Positions 18,576 through 26,918 of a stretch of DNA of 64,000 nt are shown here, piece after piece. The stretch's first letter is position 1, and each line of letters begins with the position of its first letter. The DNA is from DASZKW01 sp035552775 (GTDB lineage: Bacteria > Actinomycetota > Acidimicrobiia > Acidimicrobiales > Palsa-688). A program made the position numbers and the translations under genes. The DNA lies in assembly GCA_035552775.1 (NCBI GenBank), contig DASZKW010000036.1, positions 74,979 through 138,978 of the forward strand. Direction: 5' to 3'. The notes beneath the pieces are model-generated. The model saw only the letters and a program-made list of their open reading frames with translations, was not told the DNA's origin and searched no databases.

Positions 18576-19442
18576 CTAGTAATTTTCGGCCAGCAGCACC
18601 CGGTCACGCCCTGCCAGGTCGTGGTGCACGACCACGTGGCGGAATCCGGCCGTCCGGGCCAGCGCCCGCGCCGTGCCAGCCTGGTGGGGCGCGATCTCGA
18701 CGACGAGTGCCCCCCCCGGAGCGAGCCATCCCGGTGCACCTTCGATTACCCGCTCGATGGCCTCCAGACCCGTCGGCCCCCCCTCGAGGGCCTGGCGCGG
18801 CTCCCAACCGGCTACCACCGCGTCCAGGTTGCCCATTTCCCCTGCCGATATATAGGGGGGATTGCTGACCGCGACGTCGACCGTGCCGGCGAGCTCGGAC
18901 GGCAGAGCCGACCACCACGAGCCGTGGACCAGGTGCACGCCGGCGGCGGCGCGCCCTGCTGTTCCCGCCAGATTGGCCGTCGCCACCGCCAGCGCCTCCT
19001 CCGACACGTCCGTCGCCCAGACGGCGGTCCCGGGCCGTTCGACGGCCACGGAAATGGCGATCGCCCCCGATCCCGTCCCCAGGTCGACCACGGTCGGGCT
19101 ACCTGGCGCGCGGCGGTCGAGCGCGCCCAGGGCGACGCTCACCACCTGCTCGGTCTCCGGGCGGGGTATCAGCACCCGGCGGTCGACGAACAGGTCGAGG
19201 CCCCTGAAGCCCCACCGGCCGAGGACGTACTGCAAGGGCTCACCTGCGGCCCGACGTTCGACCATGGACTCGAAGTAGCGGTCGGCGCGCGTCGTGACCA
19301 CCTCATCGAGGGCGAATGGCCAATCTGCGACGGCGGACTCCTCCACCAGGCGCCGCGACTCGAGCTCGGACCCGAGCCGGCGTGCGGCCTCGCTGTATTT
19401 CCGGCGCCAGGTGACGACGTAGGTTTTCTGCGAAGGCATCAA
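18576..19442 (-). CDS. prmC: Release factor glutamine methyltransferase (HemK)
   Basis: A 288-residue SAM-dependent methyltransferase that methylates the Gln of the GGQ motif in RF1 and RF2. The SAM-binding loop VVDLGTGSGAIAI and the catalytic NPPY motif (VAVSNPPYIS) are present, as is the RPETEQVV segment that precedes them. The start overlaps the prfA stop by four bases, so the enzyme and its substrate are translationally coupled. The stop is ten bases before the tsaC start. Confidence 0.95.
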   Translation of the reverse strand: MMPSQKTYVVTWRRKYSEAARRLGSELESRRLVEESAVADWPFALDEVVTTRADRYFESMVERRAAGEPLQYVLGRWGFRGLDLFVDRRVLIPRPETEQVVSVALGALDRRAPGSPTVVDLGTGSGAIAISVAVERPGTAVWATDVSEEALAVATANLAGTAGRAAAGVHLVHGSWWSALPSELAGTVDVAVSNPPYISAGEMGNLDAVVAGWEPRQALEGGPTGLEAIERVIEGAPGWLAPGGALVVEIAPHQAGTARALARTAGFRHVVVHHDLAGRDRVLLAENY

Positions 19443-20497
19443 CCGGCGAGCAGGCGGGTCCGCTCATCGGCCATCAGGGCCTCGACGATCTCGTCGAGAT
19501 CCCCGAGCAGCACCTTGTCCAGCCTGTATATGGTGAGTCCGATCCGGTGGTCGGTAACCCGGTTCTCCTTGTAGTTGTAGGTCCTGATCTTCTCCGAGCG
19601 ACCTCCGCCGCCGACCTGGCTGCGTCGGGCCTCGCTCAGCTCGGAGGCCTGACGGTCCTGCTCCGCCTTGAGCAGCCGGGCCCGCAGCACCACCATGGCC
19701 TTCGCCCGGTTCTGGATCTGGCTCTTCTCGTCCTGCATGGCCACGACGATCCCCGTGGGCAGGTGGGTCACCCGCACCGCCGAGTCGGTCGTGTTGACCG
19801 ACTGACCACCGGGACCGGTCGAGCGGTAGACGTCCACCTTCAGGTCGCGGTCCTCGATGTGGACGTCGAGTTCCTCCGCCTCGGGCAGGACCGTGACCGT
19901 CGCCGAGGACGTGTGGATCCGGCCTTGGGCCTCGGTGACCGGCACCCGCTGCACCCGGTGGGGCCCTCCTTCATGCTTCAGGCGGACCCAGGCATCCTCG
20001 CCCTTCAACAAGAACGTCACCTCGTTGAGACCCCCCATGTCCGAAGGGTCGGATGTGATGGTCTCCACGTGCCATCCCCGCCGCTCGGCGTAGCGGGCGT
20101 ACATGTCGTGGAGGTTCTTGGCGAACAAGTTGGCCTCCTCGCCGCCCTCGGCGCCGCGGATCTCGAGGATGACATTCTTGCCCTCGTTGGGATCCTTGGG
20201 CAGCAGCATCACATTCAGCCGTTCCTCGATCTCGGCCATGCGCGCGTTGGCGTGTTCCAACTCGTCTCGAAGCATGTCGCGATCGTCACCCGCGGCGTCC
20301 CCGAGCATCTCCTGGGCCGCCTGGCGGTCCCCCGCGGCCTCCTGATATGACCGCCACGCGGCGACTATGGGTTCGAGCTGCTTGTGCCGGCGGGAGACGT
20401 CCCGCATCCGGCGCTGATCGCTGAGGACCGCAGAGTCGGCCAGCTGAGCGAGCACCGCCTCGTACTCCTCCTCCAGACCACCCAGACGCTCCAACAC
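19439..20497 (-). CDS. prfA: Peptide chain release factor 1
   Basis: A 352-residue RF1. The GGQ motif is in RSTGPGGQSVNTTDSAVRVTH, and the HTSSATVTVLPEAEE stretch just upstream is typical of RF1. The frame is open far upstream through a tandem repeat. The GTG at 20497 (VLERLGGLEEEYEAV) gives the standard N-terminal helical domain and family length and is the likely start. It heads the run prfA-prmC-tsaC-glyA. Confidence 0.95.
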   Translation of the reverse strand: MLERLGGLEEEYEAVLAQLADSAVLSDQRRMRDVSRRHKQLEPIVAAWRSYQEAAGDRQAAQEMLGDAAGDDRDMLRDELEHANARMAEIEERLNVMLLPKDPNEGKNVILEIRGAEGGEEANLFAKNLHDMYARYAERRGWHVETITSDPSDMGGLNEVTFLLKGEDAWVRLKHEGGPHRVQRVPVTEAQGRIHTSSATVTVLPEAEELDVHIEDRDLKVDVYRSTGPGGQSVNTTDSAVRVTHLPTGIVVAMQDEKSQIQNRAKAMVVLRARLLKAEQDRQASELSEARRSQVGGGGRSEKIRTYNYKENRVTDHRIGLTIYRLDKVLLGDLDEIVEALMADERTRLLAG

Positions 20498-20514
20498 GGT
20501 GAGCCCAGCGTACC

Positions 20515-20624
20515 GGGACGCCCGTAGCCGTCTTCCCGGAACGCCCGTAGCCGTCTTCCCGGAACGCCAGTCCCTTCCCGGAACGCCAGTCCCTTCCTGG
20601 AACGCCAGGTCCCTTCCCGGAACG
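20515..20624. repeat. Imperfect tandem repeat upstream of prfA
   Basis: Five units plus a partial sixth, each beginning GGAACGCC (first GGGACGCC) and ending TTCCC or TTCCT: two of 23 bases (with CGTAGCCGTC in the middle), two of 19 and one of 20 (with AGTCCC or AGGTCCC). TTCCCGGAA recurs at the joints. It lies between the divergent prfA and the AbiEi-like gene, where both promoters would be expected, so iterated regulator sites are possible, but a neutral minisatellite is equally likely. Confidence 0.8.
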
Positions 20625-20715
20625 GTTACAGCCCCTTCTCTTCCCCTTCTCTTCCCCCAACGGTTGGGATGGGATCTGGCGTGCGATACGGGTACACCTC
20701 GATCGCCACTTCGCC

Positions 20716-20735
20716 TATCATATCTTTCCATGATA
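20716..20735. promoter_or_regulatory. Inverted repeat spanning the start codon of the AbiEi-like gene
   Basis: TATCAT, eight bases, then ATGATA; the second arm contains the start codon at 20730. It is conspicuously AT-rich against its surroundings. AbiEi-type antitoxins are known to bind inverted repeats at their own promoters, so an autoregulatory operator is a reasonable but unproven reading. A hairpin masking the start codon is the alternative. Confidence 0.4.
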
Positions 20736-21647
20736 TCTCGATCATGGGCTGAAGTGGCATCCGCTCAGCACGGGACGATCACCGGCCGGCAGCTGAGCGC
20801 CGCCGGCGTCGGGCCTTATCGCCGCGCCGTGCTGGTAGAGCGGGGCCTACTGGTGCACTCCGCACGAGACCTTTTCTCCCTCCCCGGCGCTGAGCCGGCC
20901 TGGCCGCACCTCCTGTGGCGAGCGCTGCTGCTCGCCGGCGGCCAGGCCGTCGCTTCGCACCGATCCGCAGCCGCCCTGTGGAATCTCGACGGCGTGTCGC
21001 CGGGTGCAATAGACGTCATCTCGCTCGACGGCCGGCGCTCCTCCCGCATTGCTACACACCGACCTAGCGGGATCAGCGAAGCCGACGTGGTCCGCCACCG
21101 GGGCTTTCCGCTCACCACGGTGGGACGCACCCTCACCGACCTGGGCCAGCTCACCGACGACGACACGTTGGAGCGGTCCATGGAGTGCGGGCTGCGCCGC
21201 GGCGACGTCGGAGTCGACGAGTTGCGCGACCGAGCCGCTCGGGCGGGGCGGGGCCAAACAGGCCCTGCGGCATTGCGACGCGTCCTCGACCGCCGACCAG
21301 CCGGGGCCGTACCCACGGAAAGCGATGCCGAGACCCTTTTCCTGCAAGTAGCGCGCCGGGCAGGGTTCCCTACACCGGATCGTCAGTACACACTCCTTGT
21401 CGGAGGTAAGCGAATACGGCTTGACTTCGCCTGGCCCTCCATCCGGCTCGCCGTCGAGATCGACGGTGCCGCGACCCATGCCAACGCCGATGCCCTCGGA
21501 CGCGACCTTCGCCGGCAGAACGTGTTGGTACTGGGTTGGCTCGTCCAGCGATTTACCTGGGAGGACGTTGCCCGCTACCCGGCGGACGTGGTCGACGCTC
21601 TCGGCAAAGCCTGGGGCTACGCCACCTTGCGGTTGGCTTCCCATTGA
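20730..21647 (+). CDS. AbiEi-like winged-helix and DUF559 (endonuclease-fold) protein
   Basis: A 305-residue protein starting at ATG 20730. The N-terminal part (residues about 1-160) resembles AbiEi-type antitoxin/transcription regulators common in actinobacteria (WAEVASAQHGTITGRQLSAAG..., ASHRSAAALWNLDGV, GFPLTTVGRTLTDLG). The C-terminal part (about 205-300) is DUF559-like with a PD-(D/E)xK-type core: ETLFLQVARRAGF, then KRIRLDFAWPSIRLAVEIDG and a DLRRQNVLVLGW strand. No AbiEii nucleotidyltransferase toxin is nearby, so it is a solitary gene. It interrupts the housekeeping cluster on the opposite strand and is flanked by repeats on both sides, suggesting insertion. Confidence 0.7.
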   Translation: MISRSWAEVASAQHGTITGRQLSAAGVGPYRRAVLVERGLLVHSARDLFSLPGAEPAWPHLLWRALLLAGGQAVASHRSAAALWNLDGVSPGAIDVISLDGRRSSRIATHRPSGISEADVVRHRGFPLTTVGRTLTDLGQLTDDDTLERSMECGLRRGDVGVDELRDRAARAGRGQTGPAALRRVLDRRPAGAVPTESDAETLFLQVARRAGFPTPDRQYTLLVGGKRIRLDFAWPSIRLAVEIDGAATHANADALGRDLRRQNVLVLGWLVQRFTWEDVARYPADVVDALGKAWGYATLRLASH

Positions 21648-21796
21648 GCGGGGCGGGGGGGCGGCCGGCGGGGCGGCGGCCGGCGGGGGGGCGGCCGGCG
21701 GGGGGTCGGCCGGCGGGGGGTCGGCCGGCGGGGGGTCGGCCGGCGGGGGGTCGGCCGGCGGGGGGGCGGCCGGCGGCCGGCGGCCGGCGGCCGGCG
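21648..21796. repeat. GC-rich minisatellite after the AbiEi-like gene
   Basis: Starts immediately after the stop codon. The core unit is GGCCGGCGGGGGGTC (15 bases, four near-exact copies) within degenerate GGCCGGCGG units. The plus strand carries runs of up to seven G, so quadruplex formation is plausible. Confidence 0.9.
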
Positions 21797-22065
21797 ATTT
21801 CTTGCACAAATCGACATCAAATCAACCGGAAGACGTTTACTTGTCGACTTAGGTATGCCCTGGCACATCTAAATGAGCAACAAATACCCGTACCCGCGAA
21901 ATGGTGTCTAGTTATCCGAAATATCGATGGCGGGAACAGCGAACTCGAGCACCGAACCCACGACGGGAGCGCTGGAACCACCGACAGGAACACCGAAGCG
22001 CCCTGCGACAGCGTGGTCGGTGGACCAGAACAACCACCAACCCCCACCGGGTCCAGCAAGGCGCC
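21797..22065. other. Non-coding interval with a dispersed 26-base repeat
   Basis: This stretch is clearly lower in GC than its surroundings up to about 21940. It begins with a small perfect hairpin (CGATTT at 21795-21800 with AAATCG at 21808-21813) and contains, at 21798-21823, a sequence matching 44001-44025 with one mismatch and one inserted base. No open frame here has family resemblance or a ribosome site, so I see no gene. The minus strand may carry the transcript end of the gene that stops at 22066. Confidence 0.6.
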
Positions 22066-23340
22066 TCAGGCCAAATGGTGCGCCCAGTTACGCGGCACGG
22101 TAACCACCTGCGCCGGCTCGACGAGGTCCTCGGCCAGTTGTCGCGTCACGGGATAGTCGTCACCTTCGGGCACCACCAGGCGCAGGCGCGCCTGGCGTCC
22201 GTCGAGTAAGCGGTGGTCGGCGGCGGTTGGGACCAGGTCCAGGTCGACACCTATCGAGAAGACCACGACGATCGCTTCGCCGTCGCTGCCTTCTCCTGCG
22301 GCCGCCGCCGGCGCCGGCAGGCGCAGGTCGTCGACCGGGTCGATCGGCGGCCGGCGCTCCAGCCGGCGGGCACCGACGCTCTCGGGGTGGCACAGCACGA
22401 GCGACCTCAACCACCGCTCGGGCGCGAGCGTGTTGGCCGGGTGGCGTCGAGCGCCTGGGGCACGCCAACGGCGGACAAGGCCGACGACGTCATCCAGGGC
22501 ATGGTCGCTGTCCTCCCCCGGTCGCAGCTCGATGCGCGCTTCTCGGTCGTGGCGCCCTACGCCCACCTCGAGGTGAAGGCCGTCGTCGACCCCGATGACG
22601 TCCCCGCCCCCGACGTCCCCGCCCCCGACGCCCCCGCCCCCGACGCCCCCGCCCCCGACGCCCCCGCCCCCGACGCCCCCGCCCCCGACGCCATCGCCAG
22701 AAGCGCCGACCTCACCACGACCCACGACGCGGGCGACCTCCAGTCCGAGCACCTCCCCGATAACGGCACCATGCTCGACGACAGGATCCACCCCGTGGGC
22801 GCTGAGCATGTCGATCACGCGCCGAATCTCCTCCGGTACGGGTGCCGGCGTGGGAAACTCCAACGGGCGGGCACGACCGACGGTATGGCCCTCCACCAGC
22901 CAGACGCAGGGCGCGAGACGAAACTGTGTCGCCCTGCGGGCCATGACCCCCGCCGCCCAAGCACCGTCGCGGCTGCCATCGCCACCGCCGCGGCCGCCCA
23001 TGGCACCGCCGCGATCGGCTCCCCCGCCCCCCGCCCGCCGCCGGCCGGCGGGTTTCCCCCGTTCGACCAGGACGTCCAGTTGCCCGATGCCGTGGCGGAG
23101 CGCCCAGGCCATCGCTGCGCCGAAGCCGGCGACGGATCCGTCGTCGACCAGCGCCCAGCCGCGCCCGATACCGGGTTGCCAGAGGGTGGCACCTCCGCGC
23201 AGCCGCCCCTCGACCCGGCCGGCGCCCTGGGTATGCGGACCCCACTGGTCGCGCACCAAGGCCCGCAGCTTGGCCTGGCGGAGCCGGGTGTAGCTGTCGT
23301 CGGCCAGAGCCTGGCTAGCCAAACCCCGTGAGCCCGGCAC
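22066..23340 (-). CDS. Conserved-looking protein of unknown function between rpmE and prfA
   Basis: I place the start at GTG 23340, fifteen bases after the rpmE stop, giving 424 residues. The N-terminal half (WALVDDGSVAGFGAAMAWALRHGIGQLDVLVE; LAPCVWLVEGHTVGRARPLEF; DPVVEHGAVIGEVLGLEVARVV) looks like an alternating alpha/beta fold with an acidic pattern ExG-E-x-LGLE that would suit a nuclease-like or nucleotide-binding core; this is speculation. The C-terminal half contains ARIELRPGEDSDHALDDVVGLVRRWR and RLRLVVPEGDDYPVTRQLAEDLV. Two repeat-derived inserts (RRAGGGGADRGGAMGG and a GGGGV repeat) break the domains. No signal peptide or membrane segment. I do not recognise the family. Confidence 0.65.
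   Translation of the reverse strand: MPGSRGLASQALADDSYTRLRQAKLRALVRDQWGPHTQGAGRVEGRLRGGATLWQPGIGRGWALVDDGSVAGFGAAMAWALRHGIGQLDVLVERGKPAGRRRAGGGGADRGGAMGGRGGGDGSRDGAWAAGVMARRATQFRLAPCVWLVEGHTVGRARPLEFPTPAPVPEEIRRVIDMLSAHGVDPVVEHGAVIGEVLGLEVARVVGRGEVGASGDGVGGGGVGGGGVGGGGVGGGGVGGGDVGGGDVIGVDDGLHLEVGVGRHDREARIELRPGEDSDHALDDVVGLVRRWRAPGARRHPANTLAPERWLRSLVLCHPESVGARRLERRPPIDPVDDLRLPAPAAAAGEGSDGEAIVVVFSIGVDLDLVPTAADHRLLDGRQARLRLVVPEGDDYPVTRQLAEDLVEPAQVVTVPRNWAHHLA
22597..22686. repeat. 15-bp tandem repeat inside the unknown gene
   Basis: Six copies of GACG(C/T)CCCCGCCCCC. On the coding (minus) strand it encodes repeating GGGG-V/D, a flexible linker between the two halves of the protein. In frame with the gene. 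Confidence 0.9.
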
Positions 23341-23354
23341 CGCCGCTCGGTTGG

Positions 23355-23564
23355 TTACTTCTTGTTGCGCCGGCCGTAGCGGCGCTCGAAGCGCTCGACG
23401 CGGCCGCCCGTGTCCACCAGCTTCTGCTTGCCGGTGTAGAAGGGATGGCACTCGCTGCACAACTCGGTATGAAGCTCGGGCTTGGTCGAGCGGGTCGTGA
23501 AGGTGTTGCCGCACGAGCAGGTCACGCGAGCGGTTATGTACTGGGGATGGGTGTCTGTCTTCAT
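23355..23564 (-). CDS. rpmE: Ribosomal protein bL31
   Basis: A 69-residue L31 of the zinc-binding (C+) type: CSCGNTF and CSECHPFYTGKQKLVDTGGRVERFERRY give the CxC...CxxC ligands (Cys16, Cys18, Cys37, Cys40). Two ATG codons are adjacent; the second (23564) is six bases after AGGAG and is the better start. It lies between rho and the unknown gene, as in the conserved actinobacterial order. Confidence 0.97.
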   Translation of the reverse strand: MKTDTHPQYITARVTCSCGNTFTTRSTKPELHTELCSECHPFYTGKQKLVDTGGRVERFERRYGRRNKK

Positions 23565-23649
23565 CATTTGCTCCTGTTCGGGAAGGAGAACGGCCGCAGC
23601 CCACCGGTTGTTCCCCGCCGCGCCACCGGTCCCGAGCGTAGTGCCACCC

Positions 23650-25548
23650 TCACACGCCGGGCGCCGGCGTCTTGGCGATCTCGGCGAGGAACTCGTCGTT
23701 GCTCCTCGTCGACTTGATCTTCTCCATGAGCAACTCGAGTCCCGCGGCCGAGCTTCCCTCGCCGCCGAGGGCGTTGAGGACGCGGCGCAGCTTCCACACC
23801 TGCTGGAGCTGGGCACGGTCGAAGAGCAACTCCTCGTGACGGGTCGATGACCCGTTCACTTCGATGGCGGGGTAGACCCGGCGCTCGGCGAGGCGGCGGT
23901 CCAGGCGCAACTCCATGTTGCCGGTGCCCTTGAACTCCTCGAAGATCACCTCGTCCATCCGGCTGCCCGTCTCGACCAGAGCCGTGGCCAGGATAGTGAG
24001 CGACCCACCCTCCTCGATGTTGCGGGCGGAGCCGAAGAACTTCTTGGGCGGGTACAGAGCACCGGTGTCGATCCCGCCCGACATGATGCGTCCACTGGTC
24101 GGCTGCGCCAGGTTGTAGGCGCGTGCCAGGCGGGTGATGCCGTCGAGCACGATGACCACGTCGCGGCCCGCCTCCACCAGCCGTTTGGCGCGCTCGATCG
24201 CCAGCTCGGCCACCTGGGTGTGTTCTTCGGAGGGCCGGTCGAAGGTCGAGGCCACGACCTCACCCTTCACCGACCTGCGCATGTCGGTGACCTCCTCGGG
24301 GCGCTCGTCGACAAGCAGGACCATCAGGTGGACGTCGGGATTGTTGGCCTCGATGGAGTGGGCGATCTGCTTGAGAACCGTCGTCTTGCCTGCCTTGGGT
24401 GGCGACACGATCAACCCGCGCTGGCCCTTGCCGATCGGGGAGATGAGGTCGACTATGCGAGCGGTCATGTTGGCCGGATCCCCTGGGACCTCGAGACGCA
24501 GCTTGTGGTCGGGGAACAGAGGCGTCAAGTCCTCGAATCGGGGCCGGTTGCGGGCCTCTTCAGCCGTCAGCCCCCCGATTGTGTCGATGCGCAGCAACGC
24601 CGGGTACTTTTCGGTGCTGCCCGCTGGCCGCGCCGTGCCCTCCACGTGGTCGCCTTTTCGGAGGGCGAAGCGCCGGACCTGGCTGATCGACACGTATACG
24701 TCGTCGGGACCGGCGAGAAACCCAGCGGTGCGCAAGAAACCGTAACCCTCGTCGCGCAGGTCGAGGAAGCCCTTCACATCGACCGCCTCACCGGAGAGCG
24801 TTTGCTCGGGTGCTCCCCCTGGGCCCTGCAGATCCCGCTCTCCCCTCTCGGAGCGGTCACGGCCCCGGCGCCGGCGGTTGCGGCGGTTGCCCGGCTCCCC
24901 GTCGAAGCGGGCGGCGCGGTCACCGTTTTGGTCTCGAGGCGTGCCACTTTGGTCCCGGGGTGCCCCGCCCTGATCACGGTCACTACCGTTGCGATCACGG
25001 GGCGGCGGAGGGGATGGCCGGAACCCCTGATGAGACCTGTCGTCGCCTTCGTCGTCGGCGCGAGGGGCCGATGTCCGCTCGACAGGATCGCCCTCCACGG
25101 GCTGCCTGGGCGCAGAGCCTTGTGGCGACTGGGCGCCGGTGGAGTCCGATCGCGCTCCAGTGGCGGCGCGGGCAGGAGCGGAAGGCGGGGCAGGGGAAGA
25201 GGCGGGGGTGCGACCGTCACTATCCACGTCGAGGCCGAGCTGACCGGCGCCCGGCTCTACGTCCAGTTCGGCGCCGGCGCCATCCGGAGCCTCCGCATGT
25301 TCAGACGCGGCGGGCCCGGGGTCTGCCCCCGCCACCTTGCGCGCCCGGGTGCGCTTCGGCTTCTCGGTCACCGGATCGGCTGAGGAGTCGACGTCACCCT
25401 CCACGCCGGTGGCCCGCAAGATCTGGCCGATCAGGTCCGCCTTCTTGGCACGGGTGGTGGGCTTGGTCCCGAGGGCGTCGGCGATGGCGAACAGCTCCTC
25501 TCGCTCCTTGGCCTCCAGGACCGAGCGCTCGAGCTGCAAATCGCTCAT
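23650..25548 (-). CDS. rho: Transcription termination factor Rho
   Basis: A 632-residue Rho. It starts with the Rho_N helical domain (residues about 5-48, ELFAIADALGTKPTTRAKKADLIGQIL), then an actinobacterial insertion of about 200 residues rich in Pro, Asp, Arg and Gly (RNRRRRGRDRSERGERD), an RNA-binding cold-shock-like domain (GFLDLRDEGYGFLRTAGFLAG), and the RecA-type motor with Walker A SPPKAGKTTVLKQIAH. The Q-loop/R-loop region ARAYNLAQPTSGRIMSGGID is intact. The ATG at 25548 has GAGG upstream. The 251 bases before thrC (25549-25799) hold its promoter region; no other gene is visible there. Confidence 0.97.
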   Translation of the reverse strand: MSDLQLERSVLEAKEREELFAIADALGTKPTTRAKKADLIGQILRATGVEGDVDSSADPVTEKPKRTRARKVAGADPGPAASEHAEAPDGAGAELDVEPGAGQLGLDVDSDGRTPASSPAPPSAPARAATGARSDSTGAQSPQGSAPRQPVEGDPVERTSAPRADDEGDDRSHQGFRPSPPPPRDRNGSDRDQGGAPRDQSGTPRDQNGDRAARFDGEPGNRRNRRRRGRDRSERGERDLQGPGGAPEQTLSGEAVDVKGFLDLRDEGYGFLRTAGFLAGPDDVYVSISQVRRFALRKGDHVEGTARPAGSTEKYPALLRIDTIGGLTAEEARNRPRFEDLTPLFPDHKLRLEVPGDPANMTARIVDLISPIGKGQRGLIVSPPKAGKTTVLKQIAHSIEANNPDVHLMVLLVDERPEEVTDMRRSVKGEVVASTFDRPSEEHTQVAELAIERAKRLVEAGRDVVIVLDGITRLARAYNLAQPTSGRIMSGGIDTGALYPPKKFFGSARNIEEGGSLTILATALVETGSRMDEVIFEEFKGTGNMELRLDRRLAERRVYPAIEVNGSSTRHEELLFDRAQLQQVWKLRRVLNALGGEGSSAAGLELLMEKIKSTRSNDEFLAEIAKTPAPGV

Positions 25549-25799
25549 TTAGTACCTCATTCGTGCTTATCCGCTCGGGCCGCCGCGAAACGCGGGTGGG
25601 CGACTGGACAACAGGGGGGAAAGAGAACCAGCGGCGTGCACCGAACAACGGCTACGCGCTCGGGGCTCGGGGACCAAGTCCCGGGGCCAGACAGCAGCTC
25701 GCCCTCTACGGCGACCGTCACCCACTCTAGCGGCGCGCGGGCCGTTTCGCACGCGGGCCCCGCGACCGGCGGGCCCGACGCGCCGGCGGTCCTGGCCGG

Positions 25800-26918
25800 T
25801 CACAGACCGAGCTCGGCTCGCACGGATCTGATGTCAGCGTCGACAGGGGTGGGAACGACTATCTGGCCGATGGCTATGTCGGGGTCCTTCAGGCCGTGAC
25901 CGGTGAGGACGCAGACCACCGTGGACCCGGGTGGAGCCCCCACCTTGAGCAGGCCGGCCACGGAGGCGGCGGACGCCGGCTCGCAGAACACCGACTCCTG
26001 CTCGGCGAGGTAGCGGTACGCGTCGAGGATCTCCGCGTCGGTCACCGCCGCGATACCACCCCCTGACTCGCTGGCCGCCGCAGTGGCGCCATACCAAGAC
26101 GCGGGCCTGCCGATCCGGATGGCGGTGGCTACCGTCTCTGGGGATTCGATGGGGTGACCGGCAACGATCGGCGCGGCACCAGCGGCCTGGAAGCCGAGCA
26201 TCCTCGGCAGCCTGGTCACCCGACCGGCGTCCTGGTACTCGCGATAGCCCTTCCAGTAGGCGGTGATGTTGCCGGCGTTGCCCACCGGGATGCAGTGAAG
26301 GTCGGGGGCGTCACCCAAGACGTCTACCACCTCGAATGCCCCGGTCTTCTGGCCTTCTATTCGATGCGGGTTGATCGAGTTGACAACCGTCACCGGTGCG
26401 TGTTCCCCGAGCGCCCGCACGAGGTCCAAAGCGGCATCGAAGTTCTCCCGGATCTGCAGCACCCGAGCTCCGTGGATGAGGGCTTGGGCCAGCTTGCCGA
26501 GCGCTATGTAGCCGTCGGGAATGAGCACCGCGCACGTGAGCCCGGCGCGCGCGGCGTAGGCGGCGGCAGAGGCCGATGTGTTGCCGGTGCTGCCGCAGAC
26601 AACGGCCTTCGCCCCCTCCTCGACCGCCTTGGAGATGGCCACCGTCATGCCCCGGTCCTTGAACGAGCCGGTAGGGTTCGCGCCTTCGACCTTCAGCCAC
26701 ACCCGTGCCCCGACCCGTTCCGAAAGGCGGGGGGCCCTGAGCAGGGGGGTGGCTCCCTCGAGGAGGGTGACCACCGGGGTGCGGGCGGTGACGGGGAGAA
26801 AGTCCCGGTACTCCTCGATGACCCCCCGCCAGCGGAGGGTTGCCTTCCGGTCGCTCGTGCCGGTCGGGTCGCTGGTGCCGGTCGGTTCGCTCCCGTGGTC
26901 GCTCCCCAGACCGCTCAC
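25800..26918 (-). CDS. thrC: Threonine synthase
   Basis: A 372-residue PLP enzyme making threonine from O-phosphohomoserine. The PLP lysine is in NPTGSFKDRGMTVAI; CGSTGNTSASAAAYAARAGL is the phosphate-binding loop region. The GTG at 26918 overlaps the hom stop as GTGA, and is chosen over an upstream start that would read through hom. Residues 10-20 carry a short duplicated TGTSD repeat. The homoserine kinase gene thrB, which normally follows thrC before rho, is absent. Confidence 0.95.
   Translation of the reverse strand: MSGLGSDHGSEPTGTSDPTGTSDRKATLRWRGVIEEYRDFLPVTARTPVVTLLEGATPLLRAPRLSERVGARVWLKVEGANPTGSFKDRGMTVAISKAVEEGAKAVVCGSTGNTSASAAAYAARAGLTCAVLIPDGYIALGKLAQALIHGARVLQIRENFDAALDLVRALGEHAPVTVVNSINPHRIEGQKTGAFEVVDVLGDAPDLHCIPVGNAGNITAYWKGYREYQDAGRVTRLPRMLGFQAAGAAPIVAGHPIESPETVATAIRIGRPASWYGATAAASESGGGIAAVTDAEILDAYRYLAEQESVFCEPASAASVAGLLKVGAPPGSTVVCVLTGHGLKDPDIAIGQIVVPTPVDADIRSVRAELGL

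Noticed and set aside
21817..22059. An 80-residue minus-strand frame after the minisatellite
   Set aside because: No ribosome site, no family resemblance, and its composition is not that of the local genes.
22597..22686. Regularly spaced units that might suggest a CRISPR array
   Set aside because: The units are adjacent 15-base copies without unique spacers and encode a Gly linker in frame.
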